Shown here: one piece after another, positions 46,121-56,900 of the stretch
Layout: every line of letters starts with the position of its first letter
Numbering within the stretch: position 1 is the first letter of the stretch
DNA from: Pollutiaquabacter aromativorans
GTDB lineage: Bacteria; Bacteroidota; Bacteroidia; AKYH767-A; 2013-40CM-41-45
Direction: 5' to 3'
NCBI GenBank assembly: GCA_049177215.1
Contig: CP185379.1
Location: 3,038,001 to 3,102,000, forward strand
DNA length: 64,000 bases
The notes under the pieces: model-generated
Told to the model about the DNA's origin: nothing
Seen by the model: only the letters and a program-made list of their open reading frames with translations
Database searches by the model: none
Program-made: the position numbers and the translations under genes

Positions 46121-46150
46121 AAACGGCCGTGACAAGTATCACGGCCGTTT
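46121..46150 (-). terminator. Rho-independent terminator
   Basis: Exact 12-base arms AAACGGCCGTGA / TCACGGCCGTTT with a 6-base loop. On the minus strand it is followed by a run of seven T, 22 bases past the CotH-protein stop codon. Confidence 0.88.
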
Positions 46151-46172
46151 GAGGATCGATTTTGTAAACACT

Positions 46173-49100
46173 TTACTGTCGTATGACCGGAACAGTCTGC
46201 TGGTCACCATCTGATGATATACGCAGCAGATAGAATCCGGCGGCAAGGTCTTGCATACCAAAGCGAACTTGCTGAGATCCCGGACTCATTTCCTCGCGGA
46301 ACTTTCGAATCAATTTACCGGTTCCGTCGCACAGTTCGATCAGGACTTCTCCCGCCTGCCGCTTCTCCCACCGAACCAATAACAGTTCGTGTGCCGGGTT
46401 GGGGAATACGCTGAGGGCTTCCACTCCGCCACCAACCGGAAGAATACCGGTTATGACGTTCACGAAGATCGAGTCCGTGGCTTCACAACCGTTGCCATCG
46501 GTGACGAGCACCGTATACCAACCGGTTACGCCGACTTCGATCGTCTGCGTTGTCTCGGTGGTAGACCATGAATAGTCTGCAAATCCTGCCCCCGGATCGA
46601 GAACCGTCGTTGATCCGCTCTGAATAGTCACGGTATCAGCACCGAGGCTGATTACAGGAGGGGTGTAAATGCTGGCATCAACAGGTACCGCCGTGCTGGG
46701 ACAGCTTACACCGGCTACGGCGTAATAGGTCGTCGTGGAGTTCAGGAATGGCGTCTGGAAGCTGCTTCCCGTTCCCACTACCGTACCTCCGGACGCCTGA
46801 TCGTACCAGGTGATCGGGTCGCTTGAAGAAGCCGTCAGCAAGAGCGAAGCAGGCTCGCAGGAACCAGCCGGGGTAACAACCGGCGGGGCGGATACGGTAC
46901 TAATCACAGCCGATACATCCACGCGGATACTGCGGCAATCGATGCCCGCCTCTGCATAATACAAGGTAGTAGTCGACAGCACCGGTGTTGTGAACGTACT
47001 ACCGGTACCCAGCAGCGTACCTCCGCTTGCCTGGTTGTACCAGCTCACCTGAGATCCCGAGACGGCCGTAAGCGTAACTGTTCCGGGTCCGCAGCGTGCT
47101 ACATCCGCTACAATGGGCGGATCGGGAATCGCCAGCACATTGGCCTGCACCGGCACACGGGTACTGGTACAGGCGCCATTGGTCGCTTCCACATAGTAAG
47201 TAGTGCTAGAGGCGATGACGGGTGTGGTATAACTGGCTCCGGAACCCAGGAGGTTACCGCCGACGGCGGCATCGTACCAGCTCATCGGGTCGGTACTGGT
47301 TGCACTCAGCACAACACTTCCCGCGCCGCAGGTGGAGGCGTCTTGTCCTACCGGAATTACCGCGGCAGTCAGGATGGTCACGGTGGCCGGAACACGATTG
47401 CTACGACAAGCGACTCCCGCTTCGGCGTAGTAGGTAGTCGTGGCACTCAAGACGGGAGTCTGGTAGGATGCGCCGGTACTCAAAGCGGTTCCGCCGGTAG
47501 CCTGATCATACCAGGTTACCTGTACCGGAGATGTCGCAAGAAGTATGGCCGATCCCGGGCCGCAGATAATGGCGTCCGTAATGACAGGAACCGCGGGTTG
47601 CGTTTCAATGATCGCCTGAACAGGAACGCGCGGACTGGTGCAGGTGCCGTTACTTGCTTCGACGTAGTAAACCGTTGTCGTGTTCAGCATGGGCGTAATG
47701 AAGGTGCCGCCAGTTCCGACAACCGTGCCGCCTGTGGGCTGATCATACCAGGTCATCGTTCCATTCGAGGAGGCCGTCAGGGTGAGGCTTCCGTCACCGC
47801 AATTGTTTACATCCGACGCGACAGGAGTGGTCGGTGCGGTAAGAATCGTTGCTACAACCGGAACACGAGCACTGCGGCAAGTATTTCCCGCTTCGACGTA
47901 GAAGGTCGTTGTGGACGTCAGTACAGGAGTGGTGAAACTCGAACCGGTACCCAGTTCTGCTCCGTTCGAGGGGACATCAAACCAATGCAGGTCGGCTGTC
48001 GCAGTGGCCGACAACGTCACAGCGCCTTGTCCGCAACGGCTGTCACCGGTAGCAACCGGTAATGCCGGAGTGGTTTCAATGAAGGCATAAACGGTATCCC
48101 GCACGCTCCGGCAGATGTCGCCGGTCTCGACGTAAAAGGCGGTGGTAGCGCTCAGTGAAGGCGTGTTATAGGACGCTCCGGCTCCGACCTGTGTGCCACC
48201 CACAGCTTGGTCGAACCAATAGATCGCTTCCGGTGAACTGGCAAGCAATACCACGGATCCCGGATCACAGCGTCCTGCATCGGTAAGCGACGGAGGAGAC
48301 GGAATCGGATTGATGACTGCCTGGACCAACGTGCGCGAGCTGCGGCAGTAATCGCCGGCCTCTACATAGTAATTCGTCGTGACGCCAATCGGCGGGGTGG
48401 TAAATGAGGTGCCGGTGGCCAACTCCACGCCGCCAACCGGTACGGAATACCAGTGGATCGTTTGAGCGGCACTGGCGGTCAATGTAAGGGAGCCGGGGCC
48501 GCACTGTGTCGCGGAGGTCGTTGTCGGTGCGACCGGTACAGCCAGGACAACAGCGTTGACCGGCACACGCGGACTGCGACAAAAGGCTCCCGTTTCTACA
48601 TAATAAGTCGTAGTACTGTTCAATACCGGAGTCGTATAGCTACCACCGGTAGTGAGCGCGGCGCCTCCTGCCGGTACATCAAACCAATAGATCGTATTTC
48701 CTGCCGTGGCCGATAGTGTCAGGCTGCCGGAACCGCAGATGGTGTCGGATTGTGTCGAAGGACTTGCCGGTACCGGAAGAATCTCCGCATCGGCCGCTAC
48801 GCGTACACTGGGACAGCCGGCATTGGCTTCCGCGTAATAGGTCGTAGTACTGCTGATGACCGGTGTGGTGAAGATGGAGCCGGTTGCGAGCAAATTGCCG
48901 CCGGTCGGCGCATCATACCAACTGATCGGGTTGCCAGCCGAAGCGGACAGGTTAACCGTTCCGGTACCACAACGTTGTGAACTGGTCGTGGATGGTGGAG
49001 AGGTGGTAGTAATCGAGATGTTCAGTGGGACGCGTGCACTCGGGCACGTAGGTCCGGCCTCCGCGTAGAATACCGTATCGGTGGTAATCAGACCGGTTGT

Positions 49101-52100
49101 AAAGCTGGGGGTAGTGGCGATCGGTGTACCTCCACTCGCAACCGAATACCAACGAATGACGCCGGTGGTGTCAGTAGCCGACAGCGTCAAGGTCGTGGGA
49201 CCACAGATGAACTGATCTGTTACGGTCGGAGCGGCGGGAGCCTGACCGATTGCTACTGTGGCGCTGACCACATTGCTCGGACAGGTATCGCCGGCAACCA
49301 GGTAATAGGTCGTGGTAGTGCTGATGAACGGGGTTGTAAAAGTATTGCCCGTGGCCAGCAGGTTGCCGCCTGGGGCATCGTACCAACGGATGTAATCATT
49401 CGACGTGGCGGTCAGCGTAAAGGTACCGGGATCACAACTGCCGATCGGCGCGACCACCGGATCAGTGGCACGGTCGTGCTGGGTTATGACAACCGAGTCG
49501 GAGACTGCCGTGCAGCCACCGCGCTGAACCAGTACGTCATACTCACCCGCATCGGTGATCGTAATGGTCGCGTTGGTTTCTCCGGGTAGAATAACGCCGT
49601 CGCGCCGCCATTGATATGTGTTGCCGGTACCGGATGCTGAAACGGTCAGTTGCGTGGATTGACCGGTACACAACAAGGTGCTGCCGGAAAAATTCACGGT
49701 GGTGTTCAGCGGAACGAATGCCTGTCCGGGCGATCCGCCGATACAACCGACGATCCAGTTGTTACCATCGCTCGGATCTCCGCTGAAGTTGGCACGCTCG
49801 TAAGTGTAACCGTCACCGTCGGCTCCCGACGGCCAGGGTGCGACATCCTGATAATAAAGCATCAGGACAAGGTCGTCACGCCAGTCTGAAAGGCGGATCT
49901 GATCTTCAGAATTGCTGAAGTTGAAACCCGTCGGTCCGATCACGTTCGCAACCGAAGGATGCTGGGCATCGAACTTTTCCATGTCCTCTGCAATGACCAG
50001 GTAGCCATTTGCAGGGATCGTTGTACCGGTCGGGAAAACATAGCGATGGTTGTCCTGGGCATCGCGAATGCTCCAGCCCGACAGGTCGATCTCGTAGTTT
50101 CCGTTGTTCTTGATCTCTACCCAGTCGCCCGCATCGTAAGCGGAGTCCGAATTGAAATTGATCTCCGAAATATCAAGGTCGGGAGTCCGGGAAGAACCGT
50201 TGAAGCGCGCGGTTATGGTCTGCGAACTGGTGAAGTTCGCGTTGGCGCTTTGATTGTGATTGTGACTACCAAGCGTCGTAGAGGAGAATTCATCGAACGT
50301 ATAGCCAGGATTCGGAATGGCCGTCACCGTTACATTGTTGCCGCGGAAATAAACGCCGGACCAGGGATAGGTGGCGGGCGTGATCGTACTGATCTCGATC
50401 CTTCCCGCGCCGGGAGGATCCACTTGCAGGGTAAGCGTCACCTGCGAAGTCAATCCGAACTCGCTTTCGATCTGGTCGCGGGCGTACGCGGCGCGCCTGC
50501 GAATGAACGTTTCTGCTTCGTCGATATAGTCCTGCCAATCGGAATTCGTACTTCCCCACTGCTGGAAATGTTGCTGCATATCATGCGACATTTCCGACTC
50601 ATATTCCTGAATGATATTATCAAGGCTGTCTTCCAGGAAGATCGTGTTAATCAGATCCGCATAGCGGTTGATGAAGTAATTCTTGAACGTCGGGTTATCC
50701 GTAATGGCGTCGAACATATTCGACGAATTACTGAAGGCCGAGGGGTTAAGCGCCATACCCAGGCGGTTTTCGGTAGGAGAAGCACCACTTAAACCACAAC
50801 CAAAGTCAAGGTCATAGACCAGGTAGCGCCATTTGCCTCCTGCTTCCCGCGGCCGCCACAACTTGATGTTGTTCGTCCAGTCACCGATCCAGTCACCATT
50901 GTTGTAATACGTCTCGGCAATGAAGTAGTCCGCATAGGCTTTCAGGTCCAGGCGCGCATCGATGTAGTTGTAGTAGGCCTGTGTAGACGGGCTCTGCGTT
51001 GTGGCGTAGTTATACAAAGCCCAGAAGGAAGTGTCGGATCCTTCTTTGATCGTCATGGTGCTGCCATCCTCCTTCAGGTAGTCGATCTCGTCCGACTTAT
51101 AGCCGAAGTTGTTACCGATCCAGTTACCATCATGGTTCTCATGGTTGGTATAAACTCCCCAGAACTCGCCGTTCAAAAAGAGGACGACCGGATCGGCGGC
51201 GAGGTATCCGGAATACGTGTTTTTCAGGCCACGCTCCATGAACGCGTCGCGGAAGTGAACTTTGTTCCAGTCGGTACCCGAGTTGCGCAAGACGATATCG
51301 TCTGTCTTATCCAGCCAGGGTTTGGTGGAGTACATCGGCAGATTGATCTCGCCGGTGCCGTATTTGTCGCTCAACTTGATGTTGAAACTCTTCTGCGGCT
51401 TCGCCCGGCTATAGTTACCGTAGATCTCGATGTCCGCGTTGAATCGCAGGAGACGGTTCTTGTCCTTATCCCAATATTCGATGGCTGCAGGCTTTTCCCA
51501 GTCTTGCCAGAAGTTGGCCCCGAAATAGGGACTCGAACTGCTCGCACCGGGGCCCATGACGTAAATGCCGGTATTGTAATCCCACAGGTTATCATAATCG
51601 GTCGTGATCGTCCAGATCGGCAGGTCGATATCCTCGTCGATGAAATAACTGTTGGTGATCGTCTGACTCGGCAACATCCCGGGAGCAAACACTTTTGCGC
51701 GAACGGTCTGCGTGGTGTCGATGAGCACAGAGGAGCTGTACAGGCGAGAAGATGTCGTGGGGTCGTCGCCGTTGGTCGTATAGCGGATCTGTCCTCCCGG
51801 TGTAGTCGTCGTCAGATTCAGCCAACGGGTGCTTGGATAGAATCCGGGCGACAGCGAAAAGATCGGGATCGATGCGTAACCACTATAGCAGGATGAGCCG
51901 GAATTACTCGCATTCGGAGTAGGAGTACCAAAAAGGCACCAGGAGCCCGAACCATCGGAACTCCGGCCCCAGGAATTGTCCAACTCGATATTGGTGTATG
52001 CCTGCTGATCAATGACGGAACGCGAACCATCGGTCAGGTAAACCGTCTCGCCGGTTCTGCTCAGTTTGAAATCAGCATTGTAGTAGTCGGTCGGCGGAAC

Positions 52101-52982
52101 CCGGAACCAGGACGGCAGACTACCATACGTCGAGCCCGGCGACTTCAAACCGAAAGAAAGGAAAGGACGAGCGGTCAGGTCGTTCGAGCTGGTAGATTGG
52201 TTGTGCACTTCAACCGCAAGGACGTTGTTACCCTGCCGCAGGATCGTGCGGATAAAACTCATGTCGAGGTTGAAGGAATCCGGCTGAAGACCCTGGTAGA
52301 TCTTCGCCTCCATCGTACCCGGAGCAAGTTCGTTCCAGGCCGGACGAACACCGGCAACACCCAGATTGACGCGTGCGATCTCGACTCCATTCAGGTAGGC
52401 CACAAATCCATCATCGTAATCCATCTGAAACACGATGCGTGCGATGTCGGAAGTGTCCGGCACATTGAATGTCTTCCGCATCATGACGGAGCGCGTACCG
52501 GACGCAACCGATGTTTGATCGTCGCCGTCGCCGTAGCCGATTCCACCCTGGCCCTGAGACCAGGCACTTTCGTTGAAGCCGAGATTACGCCAGTTGGTAT
52601 CGATTGAATTGGACCCTACCGCGTAACGCCATTGCGTGCTGGCATTCACAGCCGTTTCCCAATGATCAACGAGTTCGGTTTTGTTGCGATCGGAAGCGAA
52701 GATCACCATGCGACCGTGCGCGGGGATCGTCGTGCTCGGGAAAATGAACTTGTCCAACTGGGTTGGATCATCGCTCAAGCCATAACCATTCAGGTTGACC
52801 GACGAATTATTCTTATTGTAAAGTTCGATCCAATCGTCCTTGTCACCATCGTCATTCGTCAGACCGGTGCTGTTGGAAGGACAGATTTCATTGATAACCA
52901 CCTGTGCTTCAGCAAAAGCCGGAACGGACAGGGCAATAATCAAGAGAACACGAAGAGCCTTTTCGCGTAGAGTCAAGCGCAT
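46173..52982 (-). CDS. Giant T9SS CotH-kinase protein with lamin-tail and 12 Ig-like repeats
   Basis: Start at 52982 (MRLTLREKALRVLLIIALSV, signal peptide). About 2,269 residues. A lamin-tail domain (INEICPSNSTGL, DWIELYNKN) opens the protein, then a chitobiase-like segment, a CotH kinase-like domain (about 440-800, with LVYDLDFGCG), a repeat-like region, a second lamin-tail domain, one Ig-like domain and twelve tandem CHU-type Ig-like repeats of about 73 residues (DNA about 46680-49460; each with a Cys, a WYD core and a TTTYYVEA strand). A type A sorting domain ends it. CotH proteins phosphorylate secreted proteins in Bacillus; here a surface structural role is inferred. A -7 box TAATTTTG lies at 53050-53057. 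Confidence 0.88.
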   Translation of the reverse strand: MRLTLREKALRVLLIIALSVPAFAEAQVVINEICPSNSTGLTNDDGDKDDWIELYNKNNSSVNLNGYGLSDDPTQLDKFIFPSTTIPAHGRMVIFASDRNKTELVDHWETAVNASTQWRYAVGSNSIDTNWRNLGFNESAWSQGQGGIGYGDGDDQTSVASGTRSVMMRKTFNVPDTSDIARIVFQMDYDDGFVAYLNGVEIARVNLGVAGVRPAWNELAPGTMEAKIYQGLQPDSFNLDMSFIRTILRQGNNVLAVEVHNQSTSSNDLTARPFLSFGLKSPGSTYGSLPSWFRVPPTDYYNADFKLSRTGETVYLTDGSRSVIDQQAYTNIELDNSWGRSSDGSGSWCLFGTPTPNASNSGSSCYSGYASIPIFSLSPGFYPSTRWLNLTTTTPGGQIRYTTNGDDPTTSSRLYSSSVLIDTTQTVRAKVFAPGMLPSQTITNSYFIDEDIDLPIWTITTDYDNLWDYNTGIYVMGPGASSSSPYFGANFWQDWEKPAAIEYWDKDKNRLLRFNADIEIYGNYSRAKPQKSFNIKLSDKYGTGEINLPMYSTKPWLDKTDDIVLRNSGTDWNKVHFRDAFMERGLKNTYSGYLAADPVVLFLNGEFWGVYTNHENHDGNWIGNNFGYKSDEIDYLKEDGSTMTIKEGSDTSFWALYNYATTQSPSTQAYYNYIDARLDLKAYADYFIAETYYNNGDWIGDWTNNIKLWRPREAGGKWRYLVYDLDFGCGLSGASPTENRLGMALNPSAFSNSSNMFDAITDNPTFKNYFINRYADLINTIFLEDSLDNIIQEYESEMSHDMQQHFQQWGSTNSDWQDYIDEAETFIRRRAAYARDQIESEFGLTSQVTLTLQVDPPGAGRIEISTITPATYPWSGVYFRGNNVTVTAIPNPGYTFDEFSSTTLGSHNHNQSANANFTSSQTITARFNGSSRTPDLDISEINFNSDSAYDAGDWVEIKNNGNYEIDLSGWSIRDAQDNHRYVFPTGTTIPANGYLVIAEDMEKFDAQHPSVANVIGPTGFNFSNSEDQIRLSDWRDDLVLMLYYQDVAPWPSGADGDGYTYERANFSGDPSDGNNWIVGCIGGSPGQAFVPLNTTVNFSGSTLLCTGQSTQLTVSASGTGNTYQWRRDGVILPGETNATITITDAGEYDVLVQRGGCTAVSDSVVITQHDRATDPVVAPIGSCDPGTFTLTATSNDYIRWYDAPGGNLLATGNTFTTPFISTTTTYYLVAGDTCPSNVVSATVAIGQAPAAPTVTDQFICGPTTLTLSATDTTGVIRWYSVASGGTPIATTPSFTTGLITTDTVFYAEAGPTCPSARVPLNISITTTSPPSTTSSQRCGTGTVNLSASAGNPISWYDAPTGGNLLATGSIFTTPVISSTTTYYAEANAGCPSVRVAADAEILPVPASPSTQSDTICGSGSLTLSATAGNTIYWFDVPAGGAALTTGGSYTTPVLNSTTTYYVETGAFCRSPRVPVNAVVLAVPVAPTTTSATQCGPGSLTLTASAAQTIHWYSVPVGGVELATGTSFTTPPIGVTTNYYVEAGDYCRSSRTLVQAVINPIPSPPSLTDAGRCDPGSVVLLASSPEAIYWFDQAVGGTQVGAGASYNTPSLSATTAFYVETGDICRSVRDTVYAFIETTPALPVATGDSRCGQGAVTLSATATADLHWFDVPSNGAELGTGSSFTTPVLTSTTTFYVEAGNTCRSARVPVVATILTAPTTPVASDVNNCGDGSLTLTASSNGTMTWYDQPTGGTVVGTGGTFITPMLNTTTVYYVEASNGTCTSPRVPVQAIIETQPAVPVITDAIICGPGSAILLATSPVQVTWYDQATGGTALSTGASYQTPVLSATTTYYAEAGVACRSNRVPATVTILTAAVIPVGQDASTCGAGSVVLSATSTDPMSWYDAAVGGNLLGSGASYTTPVIASSTTYYVEATNGACTSTRVPVQANVLAIPDPPIVADVARCGPGTVTLTAVSGSQVSWYNQASGGTLLGTGSTFTTPVLSTTTLYYAEAGIDCRSIRVDVSAVISTVSAPPVVTPAGSCEPASLLLTASSSDPITWYDQASGGTVVGTGSSFQTPFLNSTTTYYAVAGVSCPSTAVPVDASIYTPPVISLGADTVTIQSGSTTVLDPGAGFADYSWSTTETTQTIEVGVTGWYTVLVTDGNGCEATDSIFVNVITGILPVGGGVEALSVFPNPAHELLLVRWEKRQAGEVLIELCDGTGKLIRKFREEMSPGSQQVRFGMQDLAAGFYLLRISSDGDQQTVPVIRQ

Positions 52983-53215
52983 GTGAGGGGTTGAGAGAGG
53001 TGTGTTTCTATGGATGCAAAGTGGCAAATGAGAATCTTCATCTCAGTCACAAAATTAAACGGAAATGACCTCCTTTTTAAGCTTTTTTGACGAATGATTA
53101 CAAAGACTGGGTGGAAAAAGGGCTCCTGACGGACAATGTCATGTCATCTCCTCCAAATTCATTAAAAATTCGCAAAAAATGGGGACCTTTAAAGGAGATT
53201 AAAATTATCAACAAC

Positions 53216-53938
53216 ATGTCCAGCAACCGTCGTGAATTCCTGAAAACCGCGTCCATGGCGGCTTTCGCTAGCCTTGGCACCAGTATGATCATGGGTAATT
53301 CAACCGCCCGGGCAGCGGAAAACCTGGTTCCGCACACCCCGGAATTTACCCTGCCGCCACTCCCCTATGCTTACGATGCCCTCGAACCGCACATCGATAA
53401 AATGACCATGGAAATTCATCATACGAAGCATCATCAGGCTTATGTGACGAATTTGAACAAGGCGCTTTCGGAAACAACACTGCACGCGGATAGTCTAGAA
53501 GAGATCCTCTCCAAGGTTTCGGGTTTGTCTCCAGCGATTCGTAACAATGGCGGCGGACATTGGAATCATTCCTTCTTTTGGAAATTGATGAAACCCAATG
53601 GCGGCGGCGCTCCTGCGGGTAAAGTCGCGGAAGCGATCAACCAGGCATTCGGTAGCTTCGCCGACTTTCAAAAACAATTCAACGAAGCGGCGATGAAACG
53701 CTTCGGCAGCGGCTGGGCCTGGCTGCTTGTGAATGGGGATGGAAAACTACAGATCGCTTCCACACCCAATCAGGATAACCCGCTCATGGACGTATCCGAT
53801 ACGAAAGGAAAACCCGTATTGGGCATCGATGTTTGGGAACACGCTTATTACCTGAAATACCAGAACAAGCGAGCCGACTATGTCGGTGCCTGGTGGAACC
53901 TGATCAACTGGGATCAGGTTGCGGCGAATCTGGGATGA
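53216..53938 (+). CDS. Exported Fe/Mn superoxide dismutase with twin-arginine signal
   Basis: Start at 53216, where MSSNRREFLKTASMAAFASLG is a Tat-type signal (N-R-R-E-F-L-K); earlier in-frame starts give no signal. The 240-residue protein has the Fe/Mn SOD fold with metal ligands in MEIHHTKHHQAYV, GGGHWNHSFFW and DVWEHAYY. Most bacterial SodA/SodB are cytoplasmic; a Tat signal suggests folded export to the periplasm with metal already bound. It converts superoxide to peroxide. Its stop touches the next (convergent) gene with no gap. Confidence 0.9.
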   Translation: MSSNRREFLKTASMAAFASLGTSMIMGNSTARAAENLVPHTPEFTLPPLPYAYDALEPHIDKMTMEIHHTKHHQAYVTNLNKALSETTLHADSLEEILSKVSGLSPAIRNNGGGHWNHSFFWKLMKPNGGGAPAGKVAEAINQAFGSFADFQKQFNEAAMKRFGSGWAWLLVNGDGKLQIASTPNQDNPLMDVSDTKGKPVLGIDVWEHAYYLKYQNKRADYVGAWWNLINWDQVAANLG

Positions 53939-56900
53939 TTATGGCCTAACGGCAAAGAGGAACAACAAGGCATTGTTCTCCACCAGACTGTAATCCGAAG
54001 CTTCGACAATATTGTCTCCGGTCAGGTCTTCCGGCACATATCCGTACAGGAATGTTGTAACCGCATTCTCGATCCCGGAATAGTCGGTGGATTCGATCAA
54101 ACCATCCTGATTCACGTCACCGCTCCAAATGCCGTAGCGACCATCCTTCAAATCGGACAGGTTGCTTCCGTAAGCTGTTGCAGCACCCGTAGAGAAGTCG
54201 TAGGTGATGGGAGAAACATTGCACAAGACGGGCGAAGCGCTCCAGGTTTCCAGCGTGTTCCGTTGTTTCACCACGAAGTAGTACGAGTTACCCAGTATGG
54301 CCGAAGGGAACAAGAAGCTGGCATTCCCGGCGGTGGACACCGTTCCGGTAGTGGTATGCAGGATAGTGTAAGGAGGCGAGGCGGATGCAAGCTCCGCCGT
54401 CACCGTATCGGTTACCGACGGTGACAACACCCCGATCATTTGACCGCCGCCCAGATAGAATCCTTCGATGTATAACTTAAGATTCAGTGTTAATCCGCTA
54501 CCGTAGTTGAAACTACCGGCAGCATTGACAGCTCCGCAGGCACTGGTCAACACGGTTACCGGGCCGGTGGTAGCTGCCGGCGCGATGGCCGTGATCTGGT
54601 TCGGGCTGTTAACCGTATAACTTGTCGCCGGTGTTCCGTTGAACAATACGGACGTCACATTTACAAATCCGGTTCCGGTGATGACGACGCTGGTGCCCGA
54701 ACCCCCGCTTGTTGGCGCAAAGCCACTGATCGAATGCAATGCCGAAATGTTTGCCGTCAGCACATTCGAGTTCACCATCGCTGTCGGATTGGCCATGGCA
54801 ATGACCATGTTCGGCCTTCGGGTGGAAGTTGCGCCGGTTGCCTGCGTACACGCGCCCGCCCCTCCTGCCCCATCGGCCTGATAGTAGGCGCTCGCATTGA
54901 AGCCCGGAGAACTATAGCGGGTGGCGTAGGCGGCATTACCGACTACCTGATTGGAAAAGCAAATGTCCACAACAAGGTTGGAGGTTCCGTTCCAGGTAAA
55001 AGGCGTGTTGAATACATGCGTATTCGTGGCGCTTAAGGTCGGGGTGTAATTCACCGGACCATAAACCGTGGTGAAGGTTGGAGCTAGGAAGGTAGCAGAT
55101 GCTGCGGTAGCGGTCGTTGTGCCGATCTTGATCGTATACCCGTTCAAGGTTGCCGGATCACCCAGTGTTGTACCGGTTGTGAATCCGATCGATGCCATAT
55201 TGCCGGCCGAAAGGCCCAGCGCAGTCAATTCGCTCGCCCGGATAAGGTACTGCTGTCGGCCGTTACCGTAGTAGGTTGGGTACGCCGCACCCAGGCTGCT
55301 GGTTGATGCGTTGGTCGTTGTGGCGGTACCGAGATTCTTATAGGTCAGGACGGGACAAGTGGGTGTCGCGGTAACCGTACAGCTCACCGTCTGCCCATTC
55401 CCAAGTCCGGCACTGGAGAAGGTCGAGGCGCTGGCGCCCGCATTCGCTCCGTCAACTTTCCACTGATAAAATGTAGGCGTGCCGCCGGTTACGGTGGCCG
55501 TGTAGGTAAGTGTAGCGCCCGCACAGGCCGGGGCGGTTCCGCCGGTTTGTGCGATCGTCACTACCGGATCGCCTACTGCCTGCACAGCGACAGTGAGGGT
55601 ATTCGAGTTCGCCGTCGGAGTCGTTACGCAGAGTGCGTTCGAGGTCATGATGCAACTCACGGTCTGCCCGTTGGTCAGCGAACTCGAACTATAACTGCCG
55701 CTGTTCGTTCCGACATTGGAACCATTCACCTGCCATTGGTAGGATGGCGTAGTACCTCCATTGACCGGCGTTGCCGTGAAAGTCGCCGAAGAACCGGCGC
55801 AGATCGGATTCGTGCCGGCCGTTTGCGCAATTGTAACCGACGGAGTTGACACGCTATTAACGGTCATGGTGATCGCATTCGAAGTAGCGGGGTTGCCGGT
55901 GACACCGGCTTGGTTAGAGGTCATGACACAGGTCACCACATCACCGTTGACCAGACTACTGGTGGAATACGTGGTACTGTTGGTGCCAACGTTCGTGCCA
56001 TTTACTTTCCACTGATAAACCGGGGCGCTGCCTCCATTCGTCGGGGTGGCCGTGAAAGTCGCCGACGCTCCCGGACACATCGGATTAGAGCCACTTGTCT
56101 GTGCAATGAATACAGCAGCGGCATTCGAACAGTTTGGCAATTGGAACGAGTAGATATGTGTTCGGGCGGCCGATCCGCCGGTAGTCCCGCCCATGTATTC
56201 ACCGGTATACCAAAAGGTGATCCCGTCCGGGTCCATCGATAACTGAGCATAATCACCTACCCGATTGACACCGGTTTGAGATCCGGTGCCCGCGATGACC
56301 AGCGATTCGGTGATCGGAAGGGTTCCCAGCGGATCGCAGGAGCGACGTCCGGTATAATAAAGTCCGGGATATATTCCGGCCGAAGCATCGGTTTTGATAT
56401 AACCCATGCCGATGGATCCGTTATCGTCCATCGCGATGCTGCCCATCCAACGAGTTGCGGCGTCCGGAAGGTAAATTCCTTCCTGATACATGGACCAACT
56501 CCCGGTAGATTGGTCCTGTCGTAATTCACACCATTTGATACTTCGCTGCGTGGCACTGATGTTGACAGCCCAATTGAGAACGATGGTATTGTAACCGCTC
56601 CAGGACTTCCATTGCGCCCGGTACATGCAAACGCCGCCGATGCCATCCAGCTTTTGTGTGGTTCCGGGTTGCGATACGTCATTCCAACTGGAATTGTACG
56701 AGGCGTCGAAGGTGGCGGTCGCCACATTCGCCGCCAGCGTGATCGTGGCAGTCGGTGTGGTGGGAACCCAGTCAACAGACATCTGATAAATGTTCACGGC
56801 ATCGGAAAAACCAGCGCCCCAACCGTTGTCGGAGTACGAGAAGATCGGGCAGGGTGCGCCAACCGTAGGAAGTGTACCATCTGCGGCGTCACCGGGCAGC

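Noticed and set aside
47343..48062. Antisense open frame of 239 codons in the CotH gene
   Set aside because: Shadow of the Ig-like repeats in a high-GC coding region; product is Arg/Gly-rich and low complexity.
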